Below are positions 46,052 through 58,100 of a stretch of 64,000 bases of DNA, piece by piece. The translations under genes were made by a program, and so were the position numbers. The stretch comes from Atherix ibis (lineage: Eukaryota > Arthropoda > Insecta > Diptera > Athericidae), in NCBI GenBank assembly GCA_958298945.1, contig OY282609.1, positions 30,167,212-30,231,211 of the forward strand. Direction: 5' to 3'. Positions within the stretch are counted from its first letter, which is position 1; each line of letters starts with the position of its first letter. Below the pieces are notes generated by a model. It did no database searches and was not told the DNA's origin. It saw only the letters and a list, made by a program, of their open reading frames with translations.

Positions 46052-47131
46052 ATACAGGGTGGACCATTTAGACAGCTAATACAGGGTGTTTCAAGACCTC
46101 AATTGTCTCTGGATGGCTTGCGTAACCTTTATCCTTAACGACTCCCTACAGAAAATAATCCAACGGGCTCAAATCAAAGCTCCGAGGCGGCCAATTGACA
46201 TCAGAATTTCGGCTGATTATTCGGTTTTCGAAAGCAGTGACCAAAAGTTGGATTGTTACGTTGGCTCCGTCCTGTTAAAACCAAATGTCGTCCATGCCAT
46301 TCTCTTCAACTTTTGGAAACAAAAATTTGTTGAGCATGCCACGATAGCGCTCACCATTGACTGTAACGGCGGCTCCTTCATCGTTTTCGAAGAATAGCGG
46401 GCCAATGATGCCTCCACTCCAAAATCCGCACCAAACCGTGACTCCTTGTGGATGCATCGGCTTTTCCATGGTGACGTATGGATTTTCTGAGCCCCAGATG
46501 CGACAATATGGTTTGTCGACATACCAACCGAGGTGGAAATGGGCCTCATCCGAAGATGATTTTTCGGTAAAAATGCTCATCTTCGGGCAATTGATCTTGA
46601 GCCCATTGGGCAAACCGAAAAAGCATCGGATGGTCATGCGGCTTTAGTTGTTGGACTAATTGAACTTTGTAAGCTTTCATACCGAAGTCTTTGTGCAAAA
46701 TTCTCAACAGAGAAGTGCGAGAAATGTTCAATTCCTGAGAACGGTGACGAGTTGATGTTGATGGATGATCACTGACATTTTCAGCAACGGCGGCAATATT
46801 CTCGGGCGTACGCACTGTCTTAGAGTGGGAACGAGTTGCTTTGGCAACCAACAAACCAGTTTCGCGAACTCGCTTCACGAATTTGCCCACAAATTCACGT
46901 GATGGCATTCAATCTTTACTCATTTTTTTTTAAATTTCTCACAGTTTAGGTTAAAGACTCACCACTTTGGAAGTAAGTTCTCAATATTTCCTATTTTTCT
47001 TCAAGCGTATGGATTACCATTTCGTAAAATTCAGACTTTCAACTAACAATCTGTCAATTCGTGTTGACATTTAACACTCTAGTACTTCAAATAAATAGTA
47101 ATTCAAAATGGAACCGCTAGATGGACCACCT
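46052..47131 (-). mobile_element. DD41D mariner family A, copy 1
   Basis: Its ends carry the related words ACAGGGTGGACCATTTAGAC (46054-46073) and, mirrored, GCTAGATGGACCACCTTATA near 47113-47132, which serve as inverted repeats next to TA. The same left sequence (AAGGGTGGTCCATCTAGCGG) opens the copy at 61.8 kb. The transposase gene is on the minus strand and lacks its C-terminal portion, because coding sequence after IEVLKH runs straight into ACCCTGTATTAGC. A second ACAGGGTG word at 46084 suggests a local rearrangement of the 3' end. It abuts the MITE at 46048. Confidence 0.85.
46090..47020 (-). pseudogene. DD41D mariner transposase, family A, broken
   Basis: The ATG is at 47018-47020 (MVIHTLEEK, then a stop where the 61.9-kb copy has tryptophan). 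A frame change near 46920 leads to VGKFVKRVRETGLLVAKATR and SRTSLLRILHKDFGMKAYKV (second helix-turn-helix part). The first catalytic block SDEAHFHL follows after a small gap, then VTVWCGFWSGGIIGPLFFEN, VNGERYRGML and DDIWF. A TAA replaces the expected glutamine before QDGA, the second aspartate. A few codons are missing after QDGA, then SRNSDVNWPPR and DLSPLDYFL carry the third block. The full-length spacing of relatives is 41 residues between second and third aspartates, which defines DD41D. It is inactive. Confidence 0.9.
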
Positions 47132-47134
47132 TAT

Positions 47135-50100
47135 ATGACTTCGATATTATTGAGCAGAAAAAATTACGTAAATAAAAAATGTCGATTTAAAAAATTGATT
47201 TTAGTAAAGTTGAAGTGCAACAAAAATTTCCCTACTCCATTTTCTATTATGGAATTGAAAAATAATAAGTGCAGAACTATTGTATATACATCTTCGTAAG
47301 TAAATGGCCATTTTTTATGGAAAAGTTTAGATTGATGGCCTCTTTAATTTTTGTTAATATCACTAAAACTGTATAACACCGAAAAAAATATCGCATAATA
47401 GCAATAAATAACATTTATTGGTATTATACGCTCTTTACATATCGTTTAGACAGTAAACCGCACCATTCCGGTCTAGTACCAGACAATTTCACAAAACTAA
47501 GAAAGAATATCACATATTATCTCACAGAGCGCAGCATATTTGCCAGATGCGACTTGAGACCTTATAAACACTTGTACTACATGTGTATGCAGACACTGTA
47601 AATGGCACAAAAAAAAAGAGAAATAAAAAAAAGAAAATAACAAAAAAACAGAAAACAGAAAAAGAAAAGTCTTTTGAAATTTGAACGAATTTTGCTTTCA
47701 AACTCAAGAAAAGATCAAAAAAAAAAATTATGAAAAAAATGGCAGCAGGCAAAAAAAAAGCTCACGAGCAATTGTGTATTACACAGCAACCTATTTATTT
47801 GAATTTTAACGAGGGCATTTCTATTTATGGACGACGAAATGGCAAAAGTTATGCAATATTTCGTTTTTTATATGCTATAACGGCAGTAGCATAACTTTCA
47901 GCTGTACTTGGCTGTGATGCGCCTAGGTGCTTTGGACTCGATCCTCTGCTACAGAGAGTGAGTGATATATATGGTGATAAGGAGAGGAAGTGAGGGAAAG
48001 ACGAACACCACAATAAGACTTTCGGTTTACTGAGAAAAAGTACAACCAAAATAGAAGAAGAATAAGCTGTTTTTTTAAGAGCACAATTGCGAGGGAAGGT
48101 TGTAGAGAAGCCTCTTCCCAGACTCTTGCCATATGGAGATACGCTTCTGCTCTTCTATCTACATTCGTGTGTGCAAAGATGGATGGGGATGCTAAGTGAC
48201 AAGTACCGGTGCTATACACAAAGTCTATCAACAAACGCCGGTAATTGCAAATAAATACACCTGAAGTCTGCAATGCTGAATGAATAGAAAAAATGTTGTT
48301 TTTTTTTTGTTTTTATTTGGAGCTAAGCTTATGATTGCATATTTTGACTCCACACTTATTCCCCTTTTCATCTTGCTTCTCATATCAGGTAGATTTCGAT
48401 ATCAGTTTTTTGATCGTTTGCTACTCCCCACTCATTCCATTCATTTTGGATTATTTATCCATCAAGAAAAATACCGTCTTCCTCTCAAAGTATCACTCAC
48501 TGACTGTAATGCGTTTCTTATTTGGTAATGATTAAGAAAATAATTTCCAAACAATCATTTATTCACGAAAAATATATTTTCCCAATAACATTCTCCACTA
48601 TCAGATTAAAAATTTGTTATAAATTTTAGTGTTTTGAAAATTGTTGGTGAGACTGGAGGAGGGTTGCTTGAAGTGCGATTTTAATTATCCCTAAAATAAA
48701 TTTCCATCAACATATTTTCTCAAATGACTTAATTATTATTTTAATATTTTTACAACATATTAATTGGGAAACCGGCTAAGGCGTGTTGAATCAAAGAACA
48801 CCATATGTCCCATATTATAAATATCATTACTGCCGGCAATCCCAGCAAGAGTTAAATCATTCTGCTATTAAGTGTTAAGGATTGAAGCCAATAACAATAT
48901 GGAGGAAGAAATACAGGCGCTCGGAAACAGAGTTAATTTCAGTCACTCTAAATTATTTCTCATCGAAACTACTGCCACACATGATAACTAGTTTGGCCAG
49001 TCCTCGTGTATTCTTTGAAAAAGGATTCTGTGAAAAATTTATGTCCCCATACAAAAGGATGGAGGATTCCGGAGCTCTTTTAATGAGATCTTGGAACCGT
49101 TACTACGACCACCCGGTTGTCGATAAAATTAAACTCGCTAGCCTGCGGTGGAAAATCTATACTGGATCGTACCCGAAAAGTCTATAGCGGTTTCCTTTAT
49201 GGAGCCAGAAGTTTTGACAGGCCCTGAAACGTCGAAATGGAAGACCGCGGCGTGAAGCCATGACGTCTGGAGTTCTTTGATTCATCAAGTCTAGACCACA
49301 CCGTAACTTATTCAGCTTGAGTTGAGCCCCCAACGGGTGGAAGTGATAGCGTTCCACGATCTCTTTGATCAAAAAAAGCTGTGGAATTGTTCATTGTGTC
49401 TAGTGGTGGACAAAGATTCTTTAGAGGATTCTTCTTTCTACTGACGCAACAAGTAAAGCGATACGACATTAGTTTTGCCAGTATTCATGTTTTGATGTCA
49501 ACATTGGCTAGAGCAGGATTTCTTAACTGCCAGCTAATTTTTGATTGTTGGCTGATTATTTCCGGATCACATAAATCTGCCGCCATTTTTTCAACAAAAA
49601 GTGGTATAAATAACCAAAAAAAACGCCCGATGGCATACTCGTTATGATCCCTTAATAAGCAATTAAAAAAAAAACTTAACGCCCCTTACAGTGTACAGTC
49701 TCAAGCTTAGGAATTATCACACGGATGCATACTAAGGCAGGTGATCAAATTGATTAGCAGAAAATTTCTCTTGCAAAAGAAAAGGCGATTTAATTATTTT
49801 TATATATATTTGTTGTTGAATAAAATCATAAATTAAAATTTGAAAACTTAAAGCTCACTATAGAAAATTGGAGATCCCATCAATAATCAATAAATATCAA
49901 CAAATAAAAAATAGTGTTTCTGTCACAAATAATAAAAATTGCGCTGAGAAAAAAACGCGTCAATATGAAAACGCTTTTTTAATTTTTTTTTTATAATTAA
50001 AAGTTGAGAAAAAAGGCTTAATTTTCACCACTTACAAAAAAAATAAAGCCTATATTCACTGGGTAAGGGAAAAGCTTAATTGGACGTTGAAAAAAGTTGT

Positions 50101-51540
50101 AAAAAAAATTATTTATTTTTGTTATAAGTGAAAGTGTTTTCTTTTTTTGTGTGTATAATTTTTCCGCATTTAACTTAATTATTTTTTTTAATGATTTTTT
50201 TAACTGAACTTTACCTTAAAAAATAAATTTGAAATTAACTCAAATTCATTATCGTTTTTTTTTTTTTTGAAGCGATTTTCTTTCTTTTTATATTATGTAA
50301 AAAAATTTGTTTCCGATAAACTTTTTTTGAAGCGTTGTGATTATTAATAAATTTCAATAAAAATTAAGCGAAATTTATTTGATTTTAATTTTTGATATAA
50401 AAAAAGAGCTAGGAAAAAATAGAAATTATAAATAAAAAGAAACATAAAAAGAAAAGCGATGTTTTTTTTTTGCAAAAAGTTTCATTTTTATGACAAAATT
50501 TAAATTTGAATGGATTTAAAATTTGCCGCCAAATTAATCGCTTCTTTATGAAAAAATAATGTGAGAAAGAGCACATTAGGCGATTAACGCCATTTTTTTT
50601 TAATATGGCGCCGATACAACTGTCAATCTTGAGAGATGATCAAACTTAGATTCTTGGATTATAGAAGAACAGGATACGAAAAGCTGTGGAAAACCGGCCT
50701 TTTTTATGGTATACATTGTTATGTAAGCAGCTTTGTAGCAGAACAATTTTTTTGTAAATAATAATTTAATCACTTTGACGTGTGTTATATTGTTCCAACC
50801 GATAGCATTATTCATATCGTAAAGTCAACAGAAACATTTGACAGCCGGTATAATGTTTGAAGGGGGGGGTTGGGGGATTGCAGCCTAGTAGAATCTTACA
50901 AACTAGTTTTAGAATAGGAAATATGCCAATACATTGCCTGGGTGGTGGACTAGGATGAGGAAAGGTAGTAAAATTTGGAATTAATGGAACCTAAAGTTAA
51001 ACAGGAGTATGGTCAGCTACGTAATTGTAGCTACTAGCATTGCGGGGATTGTGGGGGGTTCGAAGGTTGGTTCGAATAGAGTCGTCACACTCACATAACA
51101 AAAAAAACCATGCCAAATTACACAATAATTGAAGAAAGCGAAGGTATTACCACTTCCAAAGGGAGGGGAAAGTGAGTGAGAAAAAGAACAAAAAAATACA
51201 AATTAAATTTAATGGAAAAAAAACTAATTCAATAAATATTTCAAGGTCAGTCATTCATGGGTAAGAGGAAGTTTATTGGGCTGGCAGGTTAATGTTCATT
51301 CGGAGAGAGATAAAATTGGAAGTAGGTCGATCTGATACTAAAATCGGAGGTGGATGGGATGTTGAGTTCACCTTTTGAGCGCCCACCTGTGCTGGGACAT
51401 ACTCGTATATCGGAATATTTGGCAGTTGCAAAGTTTGCAGAATTTGCTTACTCCATTGGCGGGTATTTAAGTGTCGCTGTACAATGGCTATATGGGACCG
51501 GCAGTCCGATAAAATAATTTCCCCCGACAAATGGGACAAG
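47135..51540. other. Long spacer, no gene recognised
   Basis: Mostly AT-rich. GC-richer patches at 47890-48280, 48880-49640 and 50830-51110 contain open frames on both strands without recognisable motifs. The patch near 49.1-49.3 kb has codon-like composition but is interrupted in all frames. At 51350-51540 the minus strand contains YTCPICRGKLFYRTAG, a possible zinc-finger remnant interrupted by a stop and frameshift. Nothing firm can be called. Confidence 0.4.
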
Positions 51541-51542
51541 TA

Positions 51543-52740
51543 TAGGGTTTTCCAAAAAGAGTGATATGATTTCTTTAAAAAAAAAAACACACTAATTGTT
51601 AAGGAAATTCAAATGTTTTTTATTAAATGTGAAGTACAATCGATACAATTAAGTTCTGAAGAAAACGTCATTTAAATGGCCTCCACGATTTCTTTTGCAG
51701 AAACGAATTCGATGAACCCAGTTTTCGAGCACTTTTTCCACTAAATCAAGTTGTATGTCATGAATAGCACGTTCAATATTGACTTCTAAAGCTTGAAGAG
51801 AGTCTGGTTTATTGCTAAAGACCAATGACTTCACATAACCCCAGAAGAAATAGTCTAATGGTGTTAAATCACAACTTCTTGGAGGCCATTCAATGTCACA
51901 ATTTCTTGAAATAATCGAATCTCCAAACTTTTCTTGCAATAATTCGGTTGTTGCACGTGCTGTGTGGCACGTAGCCCCGTCTTGTTGGAACCATATGTTG
52001 TCAAGATCAACTTCTTCCAATTTCGGCCATAAAAAGTTGGTTATCATCGATCTATACCGCTCTCCATTGACAGTAACGGTGTTGTCAGCTTTATTTCGAA
52101 AGAAGTACGGACCGATGATTCCACCAGACCAAAAACCACACCAAACTGTCAATTAAGGTGAATGTAATGGGAGTTCATGAATAATTTGTGGATTTTCTTC
52201 ACACCAGAATCGACAGTTTTGTTTATTTACCGCACCGCTCAGATGAAAGTGAGCATCATCGGAGAAGATGATTTTCTTAAAAAAATCGTTATCGTTTTCA
52301 AGTTGTTCCAAGACAAAATCAGGAAATTCACGACGTTTACGGTGGTCCAATGTCTTCAGTTCTTGAGTGATAACAATTTTATATGGATGCACGCCCAAAT
52401 CCTTTCTCAAAATCCGCCAGGTTGTGTTTTGGGACAGTTCCAATTCTTGAGAACATCTTGGAATCGACGAATTGCGGTCTTCAGCAACACTTGCCTGACC
52501 GGCATCAATATTTTCATTACTTCGAGCGGTTCTTTGTCTTATTGGCGCTTGAACATTATGTAAAGAAAATGTACGCTCGAAATTTCTAACAATTCGACGA
52601 ATAGCGAGCACAGTTAGACGATAATTACGATCATAAAATGGCAAAAGCGCACGAAAAGTTGCAATTGGACGATTGTTTATTGGCATATAGACGATTGATT
52701 TAACGGGGCCCCTTTATATTGTAAAAAAAGTATAATGGTG
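51543..52740 (-). mobile_element. DD41D mariner family B, nearly intact
   Basis: The 3' end carries a probable inverted repeat, GGGTTTTCCAAAAAGAGTGA at 51545-51564, adjacent to TATA. The matching 5' repeat was not found: beyond the transposase ATG at 52686 the sequence continues about 50 bp and then meets another, older DD41D relic. The element therefore seems truncated or rearranged at its 5' side. It encodes a transposase of 345 codons with one internal stop. Protein blocks differ from family A (46 and 62 kb), so this is a separate DD41D lineage. Confidence 0.85.
51649..52686 (-). pseudogene. DD41D mariner transposase with a single stop
   Basis: The frame runs from ATG at 52684-52686 to 51649, 345 codons, with one in-frame TAA at 52153-52155 (codon 178) and no frameshift visible. 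N-terminal helix-turn-helix region: about residues 8-45 (IATFRALLPF, LAIRRIVRNF). Second helix-turn-helix: about 76-100 (SIPRCSQELELSQNTTWRIL). First catalytic aspartate at 143 (FSDDAHFHL), second near 236 (WFQQDGATCHT), third near 278 (DLTPLDYFFWG), so 41 residues separate the last two. The C-terminus is RNRGGHLNDVFFRT. All catalytic positions are kept. It is the youngest-looking transposase here; loss of function rests on the stop and the missing 5' repeat. Confidence 0.93.
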
Positions 52741-53110
52741 TTAAATCGGACAATATTGGCAGCCAGTTTACAACAGCATGTCTCAAAATAACCCGACGTG
52801 GAAACTTCGTCTGCAGTAAGTCGCTTGCTTCAAGTGGCACCATTTTCAAGTCCGTATTGTCCAATTGCGGCCAAAAAAATATATGTTATTATCACTCCAT
52901 GCCTCTTGCCATTGATAGTCTCTGTAGTGTCAACCTTATTTCGAACGTATTTCGGACTGGTGATGATTTGCCCGATCAAAATCTACACTAGGCCATCAGT
53001 GTTTTTGTATGCTGTAAAACAATTTTACTTCTTTACGTAGCCATTGCTCCAAAAATACTCTTCGTCGCTGAAGGTGATTCCAAAGTTCTGACCAAGAAAA
53101 CTCCTCAGAA
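52735..53110 (-). mobile_element. Older DD41D relic beside the intact copy
   Basis: The minus strand reads SPKYVRNKVDTTETINGKRH near 52880-52960, parallel to PYFFRNKADNTVTVNGERYR of the neighbour. Further on come ENGAT, DLLQTKFPRRVILRH and LSDLTPL near 52730-52830, corresponding to the second and third catalytic regions. The second aspartate is changed (NGAT for QDGAT). The N-terminal part is only vaguely recognisable to about 53110. It is much older than the copy next to it. Confidence 0.6.
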
Positions 53111-54370
53111 TTCGGATTTGGCGTACCCCATTTTCCTATGACTTCCTCTTCGGCCTCAAGGTCCTAAGGCTTCATAATATGGCCTCTGGTTCCTGTCTCA
53201 GCGGCCTTACAAAAACAAGATTTTGCAATGCGTGTAAGTCTTACTAAATGGCTACTACCAAAACTATTAGTATATGATCTACTACCAAATTGTTCCTCAT
53301 GAAGATTGTAGCGACATCTGTTGAGTGTATTTTGTCTCATTTTTTTTATTTTCGTGCATGAAAAATTACCAGAGTTACATAGTTTTTTGTCGTTAAACTG
53401 GTACTTTTTTTCAAGCAAATTAAAGTTTAATAAATGGTAGGTAAAAAAGTGAAGTGTTTCGAAAGCTCATAACTGTCTTTTTTTTTTTATTTAAAATTAA
53501 AATTAATGCAATTTAAAAAAAAAATGTCTTATCAGTTTAGTAGCATCTTAATTAGTGGATGCATTTGTTGCTCATTAATAAGTAACACTAATCGGATATG
53601 ATTTGATATTATTGACCAAATAACCATATTGGCCGTATAATCCAATCTTCTATTATAATATTTTGATAATAATCAATAGATAAGAAGTATTTTGCTTTTG
53701 ATTAAAATTATTTAAAAGAAATGAAAATAAACTTTGATTAGTTTTTTCCATCTCCTTAATGACTATTGATGATATTTTAAATATTTTGTAGTTAATTGCT
53801 TGGTTAATCGTTCTCATCGTAATCAGTTCAAGTATCATCAAAAAACCATCATCTTAATGGACAAAAATATATAAACTCGAATAAAAGAAGAGAAACCAAT
53901 CAAATCAAATTAAATGGATTTATGTGAAAATATTTTCTTTACGAAAGAAAGAAAGTTATTTAAAAATATTTATGAAATTATCTTCCATTTATGATTATTC
54001 CCTTTTCATATTTATAAGTAATATATTTGGTTAATAAGATTCTCTATTCAGATAAGTGAATGTTTTTTTTTATATATTTTTAACCAAACTTAAAAAATAA
54101 GTGAATATTTTTGGAATAAGGGCCTTAAAGTGAACCCAACTTTGCTATATTTTCTCACCCCTTCTTCTTCCCTTCCTTTCTTGAGACGGCTTTTCTCTTA
54201 GTCAGCGTAATGAAAGAATGTTTTCGAAAATTTCTTATTTTGTATTTCTATAACGTGAGTTTTAAAAGTAATGCGAAACGTTTACCGATTGCTTTTGCGA
54301 AAAAGGGTAGTCCGCGAAAGCTTAAATTATGTGTAAGTACAAAAAGTTAAGGTGATAGTTTCTTTTTTAA
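53111..54370. other. AT-rich spacer, no gene seen
   Basis: No coding similarity is seen. A stretch at 53150-53330 is somewhat GC-richer but has no motif. The rest is poly-A/T-rich. Confidence 0.5.
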
Positions 54371-54379
54371 AAAAAAAGA

Positions 54380-55105
54380 AACTTATGGGGTGGCGGAGGA
54401 GAGTGCCAAGCACCTTTTCACTGAGTGTAGCTTGTACGGGGATTTGCGTGAAATCCGTGGTGAATGATGAGGTTGTGGATGTGAGAGAGAGGTATGAATG
54501 CCTGAATAGATTCGCCGTGACACTATTTCAGAGGAGAGCGAGAATGGTGCGTGAATGAGTGTGTGAATGACACGCAGCGTGGCTACAACCGGGTGAAAGA
54601 CCAAGGTCGATTCCAGTTGTACTTTCGGGTCTTGGCGAACCCGCGTACCTGAGCTGGCTTAGCGGTGCCTAGGAATTTACAAGATTCCTGACCGTAGCCA
54701 ATGAATGGAGTACAAACCGAAGTACTCTTAAAACAAAAATTGGTACCACGGGAATCGGGGGCCCTATGGTTGAAAACACTGTGCCAGATTTAGGTGAGGC
54801 GCCATTTGGCAGCAATGCGGTGGTTGTGGTTATGCCCATGTCGAGGGTATGGTCTCCGGACCGCAGCAGGTGGGAGGTAACTGGCAAATTCCATCTTGCA
54901 ATTATCTCGGGTACTGTCACTGCTAATGACAGTAGAGGTTAAGATAGTCCACGCCACCAACAGGTGAAGTAGTCAGCTTGTAACTGATTACTAACTGCTA
55001 ACTGCCAGTAATGGTGGTGCGTTGATTGAGCGTATCTCAATCCCTATAGTCGTAGGCGACTCGTGGTTTAAGGTCACGTTGCAGACAACAAGGCCACGTT
55101 AAACA
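54380..55105 (+). mobile_element. 3' end of another non-LTR retrotransposon
   Basis: The segment is distinctly GC-richer than its surroundings. It begins with an open piece, VAEESAKHLFTECSLYGDLR (54391-54450), whose H-x4-C word matches the C-terminal CCHC-like tail of R1/I-type LINE ORF2 proteins. After a one-base frame change VDVRERYECLNRFAVTLF and QRRARMVRE end at a stop near 54556. About 550 bp of structured 3' untranslated sequence follows, including a sixfold CTAACTG/TAACTG-like word near 54975-55010 and paired CACGTT words at 55075-55100. The upstream body is missing. The clade assignment is tentative. Confidence 0.45.
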
Positions 55106-58100
55106 ACAATATATAACTGTTTCTACAAAATATAAAATATTTCACTCTTCACATCGACCACTTTTTAATTGTCACTTCTTTGAAAAATAAGTTGTCCACG
55201 GAATTGAAGATTTTGACTGTACGCCGCCGCAAATGGGATTTTTTTTTTGGGGGACAGAACTCTTTTTAAAACAAATTCTCAAAATAGCCTAAATTGGAAA
55301 TTAAATTAATTTATTTCTTTAAGGTAAAAAATATTTTTACCTTAAAGTGAGAATTTTTCTTTACGAAACTTTTGATTTATTTGTTTAAATCGGAAAATAT
55401 TTTACTCCCCCTATCGCCTTTCTCCTTTCTCCGGCATTTAGCTATATCCCGCAAATAGTAATCGTTTAAAAAGATAAATCTTAAGACAATAAGTGAGATT
55501 TTTCCTTAACAAAATGTTTTAAAAAATGATTTAAAATCAAGAAATTCTACATTTACAAGTGTGAATAGATTTCCCATAAAAATCAGCACATACTAAGAGT
55601 TTTGGTCTTCATACAACCGAAAATACCAGCAAAAATGTATACTTCGTATGTGGAGCTTTAGATCCTATCTAAGACCCAGCATATCTGCGGAGAAATTCAA
55701 TTTAACCAAAATCACCAACAAATTTCAAGTAAAATTCCCAACATTCTCGATCCGCTGGAATAGGCCGAATGGAATTTTCGCATTATTCGTATTTATTATA
55801 GGAAAAGATTTACTTATACTGGACAAAAATCCAATCGATGAAAGTTATTTTAATTCATTTTTAGTGAGCTACTTTTCTTTGGTACCTCCATTTACACACC
55901 CTACTCCCGGTTCCATCTTTTCGCTTTTTAACTATATACATACAAGTAACGCAAGAAATGTAAATAGTCGTATTCATTTTCAAGGTACACCAGCAGAGGA
56001 TGAAATCTTTGTTTATATTCATAAAAAAAAGTTTTAATTTAACAATAAAAATATTGCTGCACAACTATCAATAATGAAATGATGCGGTGATATGATAGGT
56101 AATTGAAGCGAGGAGCTTGTGTTTTCAATAAAATACAAAACTTTCTTTCTTTTCCCAGCATTATTTTTATTTATTTTATATTTTTTCCTAACAAACCTCC
56201 AAACCTACTGCCTACCGCCGCTCTCACTCGCTCTGTCGAAAAAATGTTTAATAATTCAATTATGACTGTGCGTACGAATTAATTTAAAAAAGGTGTTATG
56301 TGCTGTTGTGTACCCCCTCCCCCCACCCCTTTTAGGGGTTTTTCCTTTTTATTCTGTGAGAAAGACAATATCTTGTTCTGTATATGAAAAGATTTGTGTC
56401 GAAGCCATTATTATGATTGGGGCCTGAATGATAAATTCTGTGAGGAAGAAATTTCAAGTTTTGCCAAGAGAAAGGTCACACGAAGTCAAGTCTGTGCGTT
56501 CGTGTGTGATGTGTGAGATAAAGTGTGACTGATAAATCCAACCAAACTTGGAGTATTTTGTATTACAAAACATCTCGGATTTAACTAAGAACAATGCCAC
56601 GTCACGTTTTATTTCGGATAGCAAAAAAATTACGAAATCACCATCGAAAAGGGCGCGAAGAATTGTTTAAGATTTTAAATGCACTCGCATATGGCACGAA
56701 AAGATACCTGATAGGTATTCCTACACTGTCTGACGAGTACTTTTACTCATTCTAAACATTTTCCTAAAATTGCGTACGTGATTAAGTGCACAATCAGAGG
56801 AAAACCCAAGCCAATTCAACTCGGCCCTGTTTAGACTTTTTAATCAGAAGAGAAAATCTTTTTTTCCGTTTCAGTATTAAAAATGTATAAAATCAATGTG
56901 AAAACATTGTCATTTCTAATAAATTTTTAAAGAAATTTTTTTAAGGGAAGGAAGGTAAGAGTTAATTTCAAAAACCCTTAAGTCTTTGCGTATTAAAAAA
57001 ATTTCCCAAAAACTAAAGGTTTATTTCCAAAATAATTTGAGAATTTTGTGAGATCTTTATAAGTTCACATTGCGATTATAATAAGTTCAAAGTTCTATTA
57101 TTTAAAAGAAAAAAATTAGAAACGAATCTGATGATGGCAAATTAAGAAAAAGATAATATGTGGTATTAATTTTTAGTTTAGGTACTTTTCAAGAAGCAAT
57201 CGATACTCTTCAAGCTGTATTTTAGACGATTTATATTCTTTCTGGTATCGAATAATGGTGAATTTTCTTTAGAAATTTTCTTGAAAACCACCATAACTGC
57301 ACACGGGTTTAAATTTCAATAATTATAAGAAGAAATACTGAGACTATCATCATCTGAGAAAAAATAAAACTAAAATTTTTTTGCAGATCGCACCTGAGCG
57401 TTTTCAGAACTTGTAGATTGGGAAGATTCCGAATTTTTAGTAGTTTTTGTTGATTTTGCTTATTCTGAGAGTTTTTTTTTCTCTAGACAAACACTATTTT
57501 CTTCTTTCTTTCCTCTTTGTTATTGTTGAATAAAAAGCTTTTGATCAAATAATACAAAACACTAGTGAGATGATCGTTGCCATCATCTTATCTATCGTAG
57601 GTTTGTTAATGCAAAAAATAAAAAAAAAACTCGTACATTTTTGCGGGAAATTGGATAATACGAGTATACAATCGCACTCAATTTATTCAGATAATCAATC
57701 GCTTTTCTTTCGTTTTTTGTGCTAAAATATTGTCGAAATACAGATATTATTCTGATCATCTAATATTGGCATAATCTGCTGATTTTTGTTCATTCGTTAG
57801 AATAAAAATGAAGAGCAATATTCTGAAAGAAATAAATGAATGTCAATAAACTTTAAAGATCCCATTCAAGATTCAATTGTGATACTTTTGCAAAGAAATT
57901 AGCCTCAAGAAATCTTAATTTTTTTGTTTACAAAGTCAGTCTTTCAAAACTAAGGAAGGACGAGAAAAAAAGCTGGAAGGTATGAAAAAGTCGGCTTACA
58001 AAATTAAGCTTTTTTCGGGAGATACTTAACATCAACCAAAAGTATACTTTTAAAAATTATTTTTCTTCCTCGACAAAAGAATATTTCAAAAATATTTGTT

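Noticed and set aside
48882..49647. Possible transposon or retroelement coding remnant
   Set aside because: Some codon-like composition, but all frames are broken every 20-40 codons and no family word could be named.
55648..56037. 129-codon plus-strand frame
   Set aside because: No motif or family likeness is seen. An overlapping minus frame exists and there is no promoter or splice support.
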